22,216 nt of DNA, taken from contig CAZFNL010000066.1 in NCBI GenBank assembly GCA_964520615.1, positions 1-22,216 on the forward strand, written 5' to 3'. This DNA comes from JAMCUI01 sp964520615 (GTDB lineage: Bacteria > Patescibacteriota > Microgenomatia > 2-02-FULL-39-11). The notes beneath the pieces are model-generated. The model had not been told where the DNA came from. It saw only the letters and a program-made list of their open reading frames with translations, and made no database searches. The translations under genes were made by a program, and so were the position numbers. Positions 1 to 7,039 of this stretch are shown piece after piece; positions within the stretch are counted from its first letter, which is position 1, and each line of letters begins with the position of its first letter.

Positions 1-65
1 CGGCAATCTGTGATTTATTCACGAATAGATGGTTGATCAAAATTGTTATTAGGAGCGCTTAATAA

Positions 66-110
66 AATTTATTAACGTTAAGGGATAAATTAAGGATTCT
101 TTCCGAATCC
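66..110. other. Upstream region with small palindromes
   Basis: The first 137 bases carry no gene I can support. They contain a 10-bp palindrome TTAACGTTAA (72-81), loosely spaced inverted arms AATTTAT (66-72) and ATAAATT (85-91), and a small hairpin GGATTC-5 nt-GAATCC (94-110). There is no U-tract, so it is not a clear terminator. These could be operator elements for the downstream gene, but I cannot assign a regulator. Confidence 0.3.
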
Positions 111-137
111 GAAATTAACTCTTGACATTTTTCATAG

Positions 138-656
138 ATGACAACAGATATAAAAATCATAGTAGGAATTGTTGTTGCTACAATTCTTATTATTGTCGGA
201 GGAGTATTTTTTGTTTCAAGGCAGGATGCGAGGCTCAATACACCGCTTGCGGGAGAGGAAGTAAAAATTGGCGACAGCAGTCATGTGCCAGTTGGAACAA
301 AGGTATCTTATACCTCTGATCCACCGGCTGGAGGTCACCATTATGATGAGCCTGTACACGCCGGGTTTTATGATACAGTGCAGTCCGATGGTAACCTAGT
401 GCACAGTTTGGAGCACGGCGCGGTCATCATCTGGTATAACCCAAAAAAGTTATCGAAAGATCAGATTGAGGGTATGAGGAAGATATTTGATCAATTAGGC
501 GGCAAAAGTATCATGACGCCTCGGGAAAGCATGAAAACACCCATAGCGCTTTCTTCATGGGGAAGAGTACAATATCTGTCAACTATCGATGAGAAACAAA
601 TAAAAGGCTTTTTTGAGACGAATCATGGCCGCGGGCCAGAGCAGGCGTCGATATAA
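138..656 (+). CDS. Membrane-anchored DUF3105 protein
   Basis: The 172-residue protein has one N-terminal transmembrane helix (about residues 7-26) followed by an extracytoplasmic domain. That domain has the DUF3105 hallmarks: a PPAGGHHY segment (62-69) and a VHSLEHGAV segment (88-96), rich in histidines (H67, H68, H74, H89, H93) that could bind metal. The length matches the family. DUF3105 has no firmly established biochemical function; its position at the head of a metal and redox island suggests an envelope role in metal handling, which is inference. The ATG at 138 lacks a good Shine-Dalgarno sequence. The next gene begins 17 nt downstream, so the two are probably co-transcribed. Confidence 0.85.
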   Translation: MTTDIKIIVGIVVATILIIVGGVFFVSRQDARLNTPLAGEEVKIGDSSHVPVGTKVSYTSDPPAGGHHYDEPVHAGFYDTVQSDGNLVHSLEHGAVIIWYNPKKLSKDQIEGMRKIFDQLGGKSIMTPRESMKTPIALSSWGRVQYLSTIDEKQIKGFFETNHGRGPEQASI

Positions 657-673
657 TATAATAAGATAATAAA

Positions 674-868
674 ATGACTACCAAAGCACATTTAACCTGT
701 CCGAAATGTCATACTGTACAAGAGGTGGATATGCCTACCAATGCCTGCCAGCATTTTTATAGATGTCAAAAATGCGGTGAATTATTGAAACCAAAGACGG
801 GTGATTGTTGTGTCTTTTGCTCATACGCTGATACGAAATGTCCGCCGAAACAGATGGAGTACCAATAG
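674..868 (+). CDS. GDCCVxC-motif small Cys-rich protein
   Basis: This 64-residue protein has nine cysteines. It contains CxxC pairs at C9/C12 and C31/C34 and the motif GDCCVFC (43-49), which defines the GDCCVxC-domain (seleno)protein family. Here the position that is selenocysteine in some relatives is an ordinary cysteine codon, with no in-frame TGA. It is soluble, with no signal peptide or membrane segment. Its function is unknown; cysteine density and its neighbours (DUF3105, merA, copB) point to metal or redox chemistry in the cytoplasm. It lies 17 nt after the DUF3105 gene. Confidence 0.8.
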   Translation: MTTKAHLTCPKCHTVQEVDMPTNACQHFYRCQKCGELLKPKTGDCCVFCSYADTKCPPKQMEYQ

Positions 869-887
869 AATTGCTCACCAACCTATC

Positions 888-920
888 ATCATAAAATCTT
901 AATCCTTTTATTCTTATAAT
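888..920 (+). promoter_or_regulatory. Recurrent 16-bp box plus -10, copy 1
   Basis: The box ATCATAAAATCTTAAT (888-903) is followed after exactly 11 bp by TATAAT (915-920). The same box and spacing occur at 9319, 10685 and 10756. The half-sites (TTCAT-like and TTAAT, 11-bp period) resemble direct repeats bound by OmpR/PhoB-family activators that replace a -35 element. The expected transcription start (about 926-928) almost coincides with the ATG at 929, implying a leaderless mRNA. Confidence 0.6.
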
Positions 921-928
921 ACCCTCAT

Positions 929-1591
929 ATGGAATACGGTTACGGTAATTGGTTAATGGCACTGGTCAGTATTATTCTTTTCCTCTTTTTTATAAAAAGT
1001 GCTTTTAAGCCGAAAACAAAAACTGACTGGCGGACATTTCGGATGTTTGGAGCATTTATCGTAGCACTTTTTACCGAAATGTATGGTTTTCCTCTGACAA
1101 TTTACCTTTTGACTTCGTTATTAGGTAACAAATTAAATATTAATTTTTCTCACAATAGCGGGCATCTGCTGGAGGATTTTCTGGGGATAAAAGGCGATCC
1201 GCATTTTAGTGTTTTACATATCTTAAGCAACATTTTGATCGCTGGCGGTTTGATACTTATTGCCACCGCCTGGAATGTACTGTATAAATCCCAAAAAACA
1301 CATAAATTAGCAACAACCGGAGCATACCACTATATACGCCATCCACAGTATGCAGGATTTGTTTTAATGATCATTGGCTTTCTACTCCAATGGCCTACGC
1401 TAATAACTCTTCTCATGGCGCCAATCCTTATATGGCGGTATATCCGTTTAGGAAAAGAGGAAGAAAAAGCTGAGACTAAGCAATTTGGTCGTGACTATAC
1501 ACTTTATAAAAGTGCAACTCCCGCATATATCCCTTCACTCAAAATGCTCTCTGAAGCTGTTGTAAAAAAACTTACTTTAGAAAAGGCATGA
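929..1591 (+). CDS. Isoprenylcysteine carboxyl methyltransferase-like membrane protein
   Basis: The 220-residue polytopic protein has helices near residues 8-25, 38-65, 100-117 and 143-172. The C-terminal half carries the ICMT/phospholipid methyltransferase signature: GAYHYIRHPQY (131-141), in which RHPQY contributes to S-adenosylmethionine binding, then a glutamate-rich segment (176-182) and FGRDY (186-190). Family members methylate small thiols, prenylcysteines or lipids at the membrane; the substrate cannot be read here. The ATG at 929 directly follows a predicted start site, consistent with leaderless translation. It heads the PH-domain-rhodanese-ubiB-merA run and may be induced through the upstream box. 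Confidence 0.8.
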   Translation: MEYGYGNWLMALVSIILFLFFIKSAFKPKTKTDWRTFRMFGAFIVALFTEMYGFPLTIYLLTSLLGNKLNINFSHNSGHLLEDFLGIKGDPHFSVLHILSNILIAGGLILIATAWNVLYKSQKTHKLATTGAYHYIRHPQYAGFVLMIIGFLLQWPTLITLLMAPILIWRYIRLGKEEEKAETKQFGRDYTLYKSATPAYIPSLKMLSEAVVKKLTLEKA

Positions 1592-1600
1592 GTTACAAGT

Positions 1601-2161
1601 ATGGGAAGTATTATATTCTCTTCAAATAAAAATGAAGGATCGAAAAATCCCGAGCCTCCCAAAGCCATCCCTCATACCTCTGACCCTATAAGAAGTAGTA
1701 CAGTCATTTTAATCTGGCAAATTATTGTTCTTCTTATTGTTACTGATGTGATATACGCGCTTATTAATTACTTTTTCCTTAGAGTACATTTTCTCAATCT
1801 TAATCTTCCTTTTGATTTAGACCACTATGTTATCGGCATACTTATGATTATTCATGTCTTCAAGACTATCCTGCAAATCTATTTACTAGTGCAGATTGTT
1901 CTCAAATGGGCAGGCCAGACCTATTTCATCCATAACGAGCATCTGGTAAAAAGAGAGGGAATTATGACAATTACAGAGAAAAGTTATGATTTGAAAAATA
2001 TCCGGGCGGTCACAATCCATCAATCAATTATAGGTAAATTTTTCCATTTTGGAGATGTGGTTGTAGAAACAAGTGCTTCTGGAGGATATATGGAGCGATT
2101 CGTTATAATCGGCATTTCAAACCCGCAAAAGTACGAACGATTATTACTTCATACCACATAG
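1601..2161 (+). CDS. PH-domain (bPH2/DUF304-like) membrane protein
   Basis: The 186-residue protein has a hydrophilic N-terminus (to about 28), two transmembrane helices (about 33-55 and 72-98) and a C-terminal bacterial PH-like domain of the DUF304 type. That domain starts near YFIHNEHLVKREGI (106-119) and contains KSYDLKNIRAVTIHQSIIG, the usual strand pattern. Such proteins are small membrane proteins of unknown role, often linked to envelope stress. It begins 9 nt after the methyltransferase gene and probably shares its transcript. No strong ribosome binding site is visible. Confidence 0.7.
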   Translation: MGSIIFSSNKNEGSKNPEPPKAIPHTSDPIRSSTVILIWQIIVLLIVTDVIYALINYFFLRVHFLNLNLPFDLDHYVIGILMIIHVFKTILQIYLLVQIVLKWAGQTYFIHNEHLVKREGIMTITEKSYDLKNIRAVTIHQSIIGKFFHFGDVVVETSASGGYMERFVIIGISNPQKYERLLLHTT

Positions 2162-2186
2162 TTTATTTATGGTATGCTGATTAAAA

Positions 2187-2624
2187 ATGAGTAAATATAT
2201 TTATATTATTCTCATTGTTCTATTTATCAGTGGATGGTTATATATTTATAAAATCCACCAGACACGAATAGTTAATAAACAAGTAAGCAGCATTTCCTCT
2301 CAACAAAAATATACTGATATTACTTCTGACCAATTACATGAGATGTTAAAGAATAAAGATTTTTACTTTGTAAATGTCCATACTCCTTATGAGGGAGAAA
2401 TCGCCCAAACCGATGCCTTTATTCCCTATGATCAAATTGATAAAAATCTTGATAAGCTACCCAAGGATAAAAATACCAAAATAGTTCTCTATTGCCGAAG
2501 CGGCCGGATGAGCGCGATAGCTGCTAAAAGACTTGCTGATCTGGGGTACACCAATGTGTATAATCAAATTCTCGGTATGCATGACTGGCAGTCAAAGGGA
2601 TATACTATTCTTATGAGGAGATAA
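2187..2624 (+). CDS. Membrane-anchored rhodanese-like protein
   Basis: The 145-residue protein has an N-terminal transmembrane helix (about 4-21) and a single rhodanese domain. The catalytic loop is YCRSGRMS, with the active cysteine at C103, as expected of a sulfurtransferase or persulfide-carrying enzyme. The C-terminal GYTNVYNQILGMHDWQSKGY is the typical end of the fold. The topology places the domain outside the cytoplasm if the anchor is N-in. It is followed 6 nt later by ubiB, whose ribosome binding site lies in this gene's last codons. A truncated paralogue lies at 6465-6680. Confidence 0.85.
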   Translation: MSKYIYIILIVLFISGWLYIYKIHQTRIVNKQVSSISSQQKYTDITSDQLHEMLKNKDFYFVNVHTPYEGEIAQTDAFIPYDQIDKNLDKLPKDKNTKIVLYCRSGRMSAIAAKRLADLGYTNVYNQILGMHDWQSKGYTILMRR

Positions 2625-2630
2625 TACATT

Positions 2631-4307
2631 GTGTCGATTTTTACATTATCTGACGAAATAGAAGATATAAAGCGGTTCCGCACAATAGTGGCTCTTGTTT
2701 ATGAGGAGGGGTTTGCCGTTGTTTTAGAAAAGGCCAGACTTCGCTGGGGAGTGCCGATTGAATGCCGTCTGCGCTGTTTTTTAAAACAATGCGCAAGTAT
2801 GTGGCAACCTGAATCGGGAAATGATTATCCGGTACGACTGCGTATCCTTCTCACCAAGCTTGGGCCCTCCTTTGTCAAACTTGGCCAAGTACTTTCGCTC
2901 CGTCCTGATTTATTACCAAAAGAACTGACGCAGGAACTGGCAAAGCTCACCAATCAGGTGCCACCGTTTCCCTATTCCCAGGCAAAACAAATAATTGAAA
3001 GTGATTTAGGAAAGCCTCTAGATAAGGTATTCAAACGCTTTGACAAAGAGCCGTTGGCAGCAGCCTCTTTAGCGCAGGTTCATAAAGCAGTACTTCACGA
3101 TGGAACCAGAGTCGCCGTCAAAGTAGAGCGTCCAGGCATCAGATACACTGTTGAAAAAGACATTCATATTATGGCGTTCTTTGCGCGAGTGATTGAAGAT
3201 CGCGTTCCTGAATGGCGGGTATATCGACCTACTCTTTTGGTGAGAGAATTTGCGGAAACGATCGGCCGTGAGCTTGATTTTACCATTGAAGCAATCCATG
3301 CCAAGCGGTTTGAAGCGATGTTTGCCGAAGATACGTCAATAAAAGTGGCGCATGTTTTTAAAGACTATTCCTCCAAAAATGTTCTCACGATGGAACTGAT
3401 CGAAGGCATAAAACTCGACGATGAAAAAGCGCTTATGAAGGCTCATATTGATAAAAAGATATTAGCTCAAAATGGCGTCAATGCACTCCTTCGCCAAGTT
3501 TTTGTTGAAGGCTTTTTTCATGCCGATCCCCATCCCGGTAATTATTTTGCCCTTCCAGGAAGTGTTTTTGCCTTTATTGATTACGGCATGGCCGGGCGCC
3601 TCATGCCAAAGGATAGATTAGAAATGGCGTCGTTTTTTATCAGTTTTTTAAACGAGGACTCAGAATCTGCTATTAAACATCTGCTTCATATGGTTGAGAC
3701 AACCAAGGTATCCAATATCCCCTCATTTGAACATGATGTGGATGATATACTCCACGAGTGGTTTGGCGCCAAGCTCAAAGACGTCAGCTTGGCTATGACA
3801 TTTTTCCGGATCATGGAAAGCGGCAGGAGGAACGCTATTTATTTTCCCTCAAGTTTTGCCTTCTTGGGTAAATCTTTATTGACGACAGAATCTATGGGTT
3901 TTGCTCTTGATCCAGAATTTGACTTTGCCAAGCAAATGCGTCCCTATGTGCAAAAAATCATCAGAGAAGAACTGAATCCCGCTAAAATACGCACCAAAAC
4001 CATCGATCAAAGTCTTGACTACATAAACTACGCACAGACCTTTCCCGAGATGACCATGCGCCTTTTGGAAAAACTGGACAGTGGCGAGATAGGAGTCAAG
4101 ATCAATCCCGAAGAGCTGACAGAATTTGAGAAAAAAATTAGTTCCAGCGGTTTTAAGCGCTTAATTGCCACAATTATCCTTATGATCGTCCTTGCCGCCG
4201 GAATAAGTTACCTCATCCAGTACAACACCGTAAATCTACACCTGTCATTTGGCACGTTTGGCGTGATCCTGTTACTGATTCTTCTGGTTTGGCTATGGAG
4301 AAAATAA
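2631..4307 (+). CDS. ABC1/AarF/UbiB family atypical kinase
   Basis: The 558-residue UbiB-family protein shows the KxGQ motif (83-86), the A-rich loop AAAS (143-146) with QVH (149-151), the conserved lysine K164, ELDF (214-217), the catalytic segment HADPHPGN (298-305 region) and DYG (317-319) in place of DFG. Two transmembrane helices close the protein (about 510-556), as usual for the family. UbiB proteins are atypical ATPases or kinases tied to isoprenoid-lipid metabolism. Translation starts with GTG at 2631, supported by GAGGAG at 2615-2620. Its 3' end overlaps the upstream candidate starts of merA. No ubiquinone pathway gene is present, so the substrate is unknown. Confidence 0.9.
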   Translation: MSIFTLSDEIEDIKRFRTIVALVYEEGFAVVLEKARLRWGVPIECRLRCFLKQCASMWQPESGNDYPVRLRILLTKLGPSFVKLGQVLSLRPDLLPKELTQELAKLTNQVPPFPYSQAKQIIESDLGKPLDKVFKRFDKEPLAAASLAQVHKAVLHDGTRVAVKVERPGIRYTVEKDIHIMAFFARVIEDRVPEWRVYRPTLLVREFAETIGRELDFTIEAIHAKRFEAMFAEDTSIKVAHVFKDYSSKNVLTMELIEGIKLDDEKALMKAHIDKKILAQNGVNALLRQVFVEGFFHADPHPGNYFALPGSVFAFIDYGMAGRLMPKDRLEMASFFISFLNEDSESAIKHLLHMVETTKVSNIPSFEHDVDDILHEWFGAKLKDVSLAMTFFRIMESGRRNAIYFPSSFAFLGKSLLTTESMGFALDPEFDFAKQMRPYVQKIIREELNPAKIRTKTIDQSLDYINYAQTFPEMTMRLLEKLDSGEIGVKINPEELTEFEKKISSSGFKRLIATIILMIVLAAGISYLIQYNTVNLHLSFGTFGVILLLILLVWLWRK

Positions 4308-4315
4308 AGAGCAGT

Positions 4316-5746
4316 ATGAAAAAGTACGATGTAATCATTATTGGCGGTGGGGCAGGAGCTTTTGCGGCAGCAATCAAAGCTGATGAACTTAAAGCTAAGT
4401 CGTTAATGGTAAATCATGGTTTACCATTAGGTGGAACCTGCGTTAACGTAGGTTGTGTACCTTCTAAAACACTTCTTTGGGCTGGTGAGATAATGCATCT
4501 TGCTAAAAACCATCATATTCCAGGAATTGATATTGAGGTAAAAAACTTTGATTTTATTAAAGTTGTCCAACATGAACTTAGTCTAGTGGAAAAACTAAGA
4601 ATTGAGAAATATGAGAAGGTGCTTTCCGGTTTAGAAAATGTCACTTATCTAGAAGGCCAGGCATCTTTTGCATCTCCAACTGAAATAGAAGTTAGTGATC
4701 CCACATCCACCAAGGCTTCAGCGGGCAAGCAAAAATATCAAGGTAAGAAATTTATCATTGCCGCAGGTTCTTCTACAACTGTTCCGCCAATTACAGGGAT
4801 TAAAGAAGTAGGCTACATAACCCATATTGAGGCGTTACAAATTAAAAAACAACCGAAAGAACTAATTGTGGTAGGAGCGGGTCTATTGGGACTTGAGTTT
4901 GCTCAAATGTACTCTCGTTTTGGGACAAAGGTAACCATTCTTCATAGAGGTGTATCAATTTTCAGAGGAGAGGAAGAACTGACTACAAGACTCGCCGAAA
5001 TACTGACCAATGAAGGAATTACTATTAAAACGAATGTCAAAGTCAAATCCGCCTGCAGAGAAGGAAATAAAAAAATTGTTTCCTATCTTGTTGATGGTAA
5101 GCAAGGAATAGTATCGGGAGATGAAATTCTTCTAGCAACTGGGAAAGTACCCAATACACAAGATTTAGCTCTTGATAAGGCAGGCGTAGAGGTTGATGAA
5201 AGACAAGCTGTAATAGTAACTCCTCAGTTTCGGACTTCTCAACAACATATCTATGCGGTTGGAGATATCACCGATGCTCCACTCCGTCTTGAAACAACTG
5301 CCGGACGGGAAGGAACACTGTCTGCTGAAAATGCTCTGAGCAATACTCAAAAAAGTATTGACTACGATACAGTTCCTTGGACTATCTTTACAGACCCACA
5401 GCTAGCAGGAGTAGGTTTGACCGAAGAAGAACAGATGAAACGGTTTGGTATCTGTATGTGCAAGACTGTCTCATTCAAGGATGTGCCAAAAGCACAGATT
5501 TTGGGAAGAACCGAAGGTCTCATCAAAATGGCAATTCACCCCAAAACAAAGCAGATTATGGGAGTACATATTTTAGCTCCCAATGCCGGAGAACTTATTG
5601 CCGAGTCGATGGTGCTAATTAAAAATAAAAACACCGTTGATGACGCAGTAAATTCCCTGCCCATGTTCCCAACGCTTTCAGAAGCGATAAAAATTGTGGC
5701 ATTATCCTTTACAAAAGATGTTACTAAGTTAAGCTGTTGTATCTGA
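4316..5746 (+). CDS. merA: Mercuric reductase (no HMA domain)
   Basis: The 476-residue flavoprotein belongs to the pyridine nucleotide-disulfide oxidoreductase family. It has an N-terminal FAD motif IIIGGGAGAF (7-16), the redox pair C42/C47 in GGTCVNVGCVPSK, an NAD(P) motif GAGLLGLEF and AVGDITDAP near the C-terminal FAD contact. The final KLSCCI supplies the vicinal cysteine pair that distinguishes MerA from lipoamide dehydrogenase. MerA reduces Hg(II) to Hg(0) with NADPH in the cytoplasm. The mercury-binding N-terminal HMA domain is missing, as in short MerA forms. I chose ATG 4316 because the FAD motif follows directly; ATG 4295, overlapping ubiB, is an alternative. No merR, merT or merP is nearby, so regulation and mercury uptake are unexplained. 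Confidence 0.85.
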   Translation: MKKYDVIIIGGGAGAFAAAIKADELKAKSLMVNHGLPLGGTCVNVGCVPSKTLLWAGEIMHLAKNHHIPGIDIEVKNFDFIKVVQHELSLVEKLRIEKYEKVLSGLENVTYLEGQASFASPTEIEVSDPTSTKASAGKQKYQGKKFIIAAGSSTTVPPITGIKEVGYITHIEALQIKKQPKELIVVGAGLLGLEFAQMYSRFGTKVTILHRGVSIFRGEEELTTRLAEILTNEGITIKTNVKVKSACREGNKKIVSYLVDGKQGIVSGDEILLATGKVPNTQDLALDKAGVEVDERQAVIVTPQFRTSQQHIYAVGDITDAPLRLETTAGREGTLSAENALSNTQKSIDYDTVPWTIFTDPQLAGVGLTEEEQMKRFGICMCKTVSFKDVPKAQILGRTEGLIKMAIHPKTKQIMGVHILAPNAGELIAESMVLIKNKNTVDDAVNSLPMFPTLSEAIKIVALSFTKDVTKLSCCI

Positions 5747-5748
5747 TT

Positions 5749-6459
5749 ATGACCTACCAACTAGGTTATTTTGTCGTCGATCCGCTTTTTCTAGTCGTTT
5801 GGTTGCTTCTTTTTTGGAAGAATAAAGAAGAAAGAAAACCAATGATTATTCTAAGTTTGTTTACTATGATAGCCGGACCGGTGTCCGAATATTGGTATTT
5901 TCAGGATTACTGGCGGCCGTTCCTTCTTATCCGTCTGCCGTTTGTGGGAGGAATTGAGGATTTGATGTTTGGCTTTGCCATCGGTGGAATCGGAAGTTTT
6001 ATTTATGAGGCAATTTTTATCAAAGGATTTTGCCTGTGTGAAAGAAAAAAAATTGCCCGCAGAGAATTTTTATTGTTATTTCCTTTGATTATTTTCTTTT
6101 CAATGCTGGTCTTTAATAATGTATTGAGAATAAATTCTATTTTCGCCAGCGCAATCGGCATGATAATCGCCGGATTTTTAATTCTTTTTTTCCGGTCTGA
6201 TCTATGGCAAAATGCCTTTCTTTCCGGTCTAATGGTTGCGGCAGTTATGTTTATTGTCTATCTTATTCCTCAGCTTATTTTTCCCCAGGCTCATGAATTT
6301 TTAGCCAAAGTCTGGTTGTTGTACGGTACTAGATTTGGATATTTGATATTTGGACATATACCGTTGACCGAAATGATTTGGGGATTTTCTTGGGGTTTTG
6401 CCTGGGGGCCAATTTACGAATTTATCACCGGTGCACGTATTATTAAACTGAAGTTTTGA
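5749..6459 (+). CDS. Lycopene-cyclase-domain-like membrane protein
   Basis: The 236-residue protein has about seven predicted transmembrane helices. Two acidic motifs, LPFVGGIEDLMF (near 61-72) and GHIPLTEMIWGF followed by WGPIYEF (near 200-225), resemble the paired P-x-E-E/D motifs of CarR/CrtY heterodimer-type lycopene cyclase domains. Such domains cyclise lycopene ends, but many divergent copies have no known substrate. No carotenoid synthesis gene is visible here, so the function is open. It begins 2 nt after the merA stop, indicating translational coupling; TTG at 5737 is a less likely start. Confidence 0.55.
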   Translation: MTYQLGYFVVDPLFLVVWLLLFWKNKEERKPMIILSLFTMIAGPVSEYWYFQDYWRPFLLIRLPFVGGIEDLMFGFAIGGIGSFIYEAIFIKGFCLCERKKIARREFLLLFPLIIFFSMLVFNNVLRINSIFASAIGMIIAGFLILFFRSDLWQNAFLSGLMVAAVMFIVYLIPQLIFPQAHEFLAKVWLLYGTRFGYLIFGHIPLTEMIWGFSWGFAWGPIYEFITGARIIKLKF

Positions 6460-6464
6460 TAAAG

Positions 6465-6680
6465 ATGAGTGAGTATATTTCTATCGCTGCCATGGTTCTT
6501 TTTCTTGGAGGATGGCTGTATATCTACAAAATCCACCATATACGAATATTTAACCCGACTTTGCGTAATTCCCCGATCGTTAGATCGTGGTACGCAGATA
6601 TTACCAGTAAACAGTTATTTAAGATGTTACAAAAAGAGGAAATAATACTTTATGTCGATTTTCACATGATAGATGAGATT
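6465..6680 (+). pseudogene. Decayed rhodanese-ubiB junction (duplicate copy)
   Basis: Residues 1-58 of this reading frame match the N-terminus of the rhodanese at 2187, sharing GWLYIYKIH, then Y-x-DITS-x-QL and ML. The match stops before the catalytic cysteine region. The DNA then jumps to a copy of the end of that rhodanese gene and the start of ubiB: 6636-6680 aligns with 2615-2660, including the ribosome binding site, the start codon and codons for MSIFT and DEI. In this copy MSIFT is followed by TGA and a 1-nt loss. It is therefore a relic of a duplicated rhodanese-ubiB pair with an internal deletion. The open frame happens to run on to 6725, through the csoR promoter. Confidence 0.75.
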
Positions 6681-6684
6681 GGTC

Positions 6685-6713
6685 TTGACAGATACCCCCT
6701 AGGGGTATATCAT
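6685..6713 (+). promoter_or_regulatory. csoR-copB promoter with CsoR-type operator
   Basis: A consensus -35 TTGACA (6685-6690) and a -10 TATCAT (6708-6713) are spaced by 17 bp. The spacer is filled by the inverted repeat ATACCCC-CTA-GGGGTAT (6692-6708), the GC-rich palindrome type bound by CsoR-family repressors. Binding would block RNA polymerase, giving metal-relieved autoregulation. The predicted start (about 6720) lies at the csoR ATG (6722), so the mRNA should be essentially leaderless. Confidence 0.85.
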
Positions 6714-6721
6714 AGGTTGAT

Positions 6722-7039
6722 ATGAGGAAAAATATAAAAATCAAAACTTTAACCTCCCGGGATGATAAACCGCAATCTGCCGGGCGTGTCAGACATGAGG
6801 CAAAAAACAGGATAAATATCATCAAAGGTCAGCTGGATGGTCTCCTGAAGATGATTGAGGAAGACAAATATTGCATTGACTTACTTAATCAGAGTTTAGC
6901 TATCCAGAACTCCATCAAAAGCCTTGACGCGCTTCTTTTGGAAAAACACCTCAATATCCATGTGGCTCATCAATTCCTGCATGAGAAGGAAAGAGCCAAG
7001 AAGGAATTAATAACATTGTTTCGGAGGATACACCAATAA
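6722..7039 (+). CDS. csoR: CsoR/RcnR-family metal-sensing repressor
   Basis: The 105-residue all-helical repressor contains RINIIKGQLDGLLKMIEEDKYC, the family core. The metal ligand positions are C51, H76 and H80. Spacing (25 and 4 residues) equals that of the CsoR Cys-His-Cys set, but the last ligand is His instead of Cys, as in RcnR-type sensors. Apo-repressor should bind the palindrome at 6692-6708 and release it when the metal binds. Its stop overlaps the copB start by one base (TAATG), so the two are translationally coupled. The copper ATPase next door argues for Cu or Ag sensing despite the His ligand; the symbol names the family, not a proven metal. Confidence 0.85.
   Translation: MRKNIKIKTLTSRDDKPQSAGRVRHEAKNRINIIKGQLDGLLKMIEEDKYCIDLLNQSLAIQNSIKSLDALLLEKHLNIHVAHQFLHEKERAKKELITLFRRIHQ

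Noticed and set aside
48..80. Fifth copy of the boxed promoter
   Set aside because: CTTAAT is present but the rest of the box does not match and no -10 lies 11 bp downstream.
122..154. TTGACA promoter for the DUF3105 gene
   Set aside because: The nearest -10-like hexamer is 21 bp away and inside the coding region.
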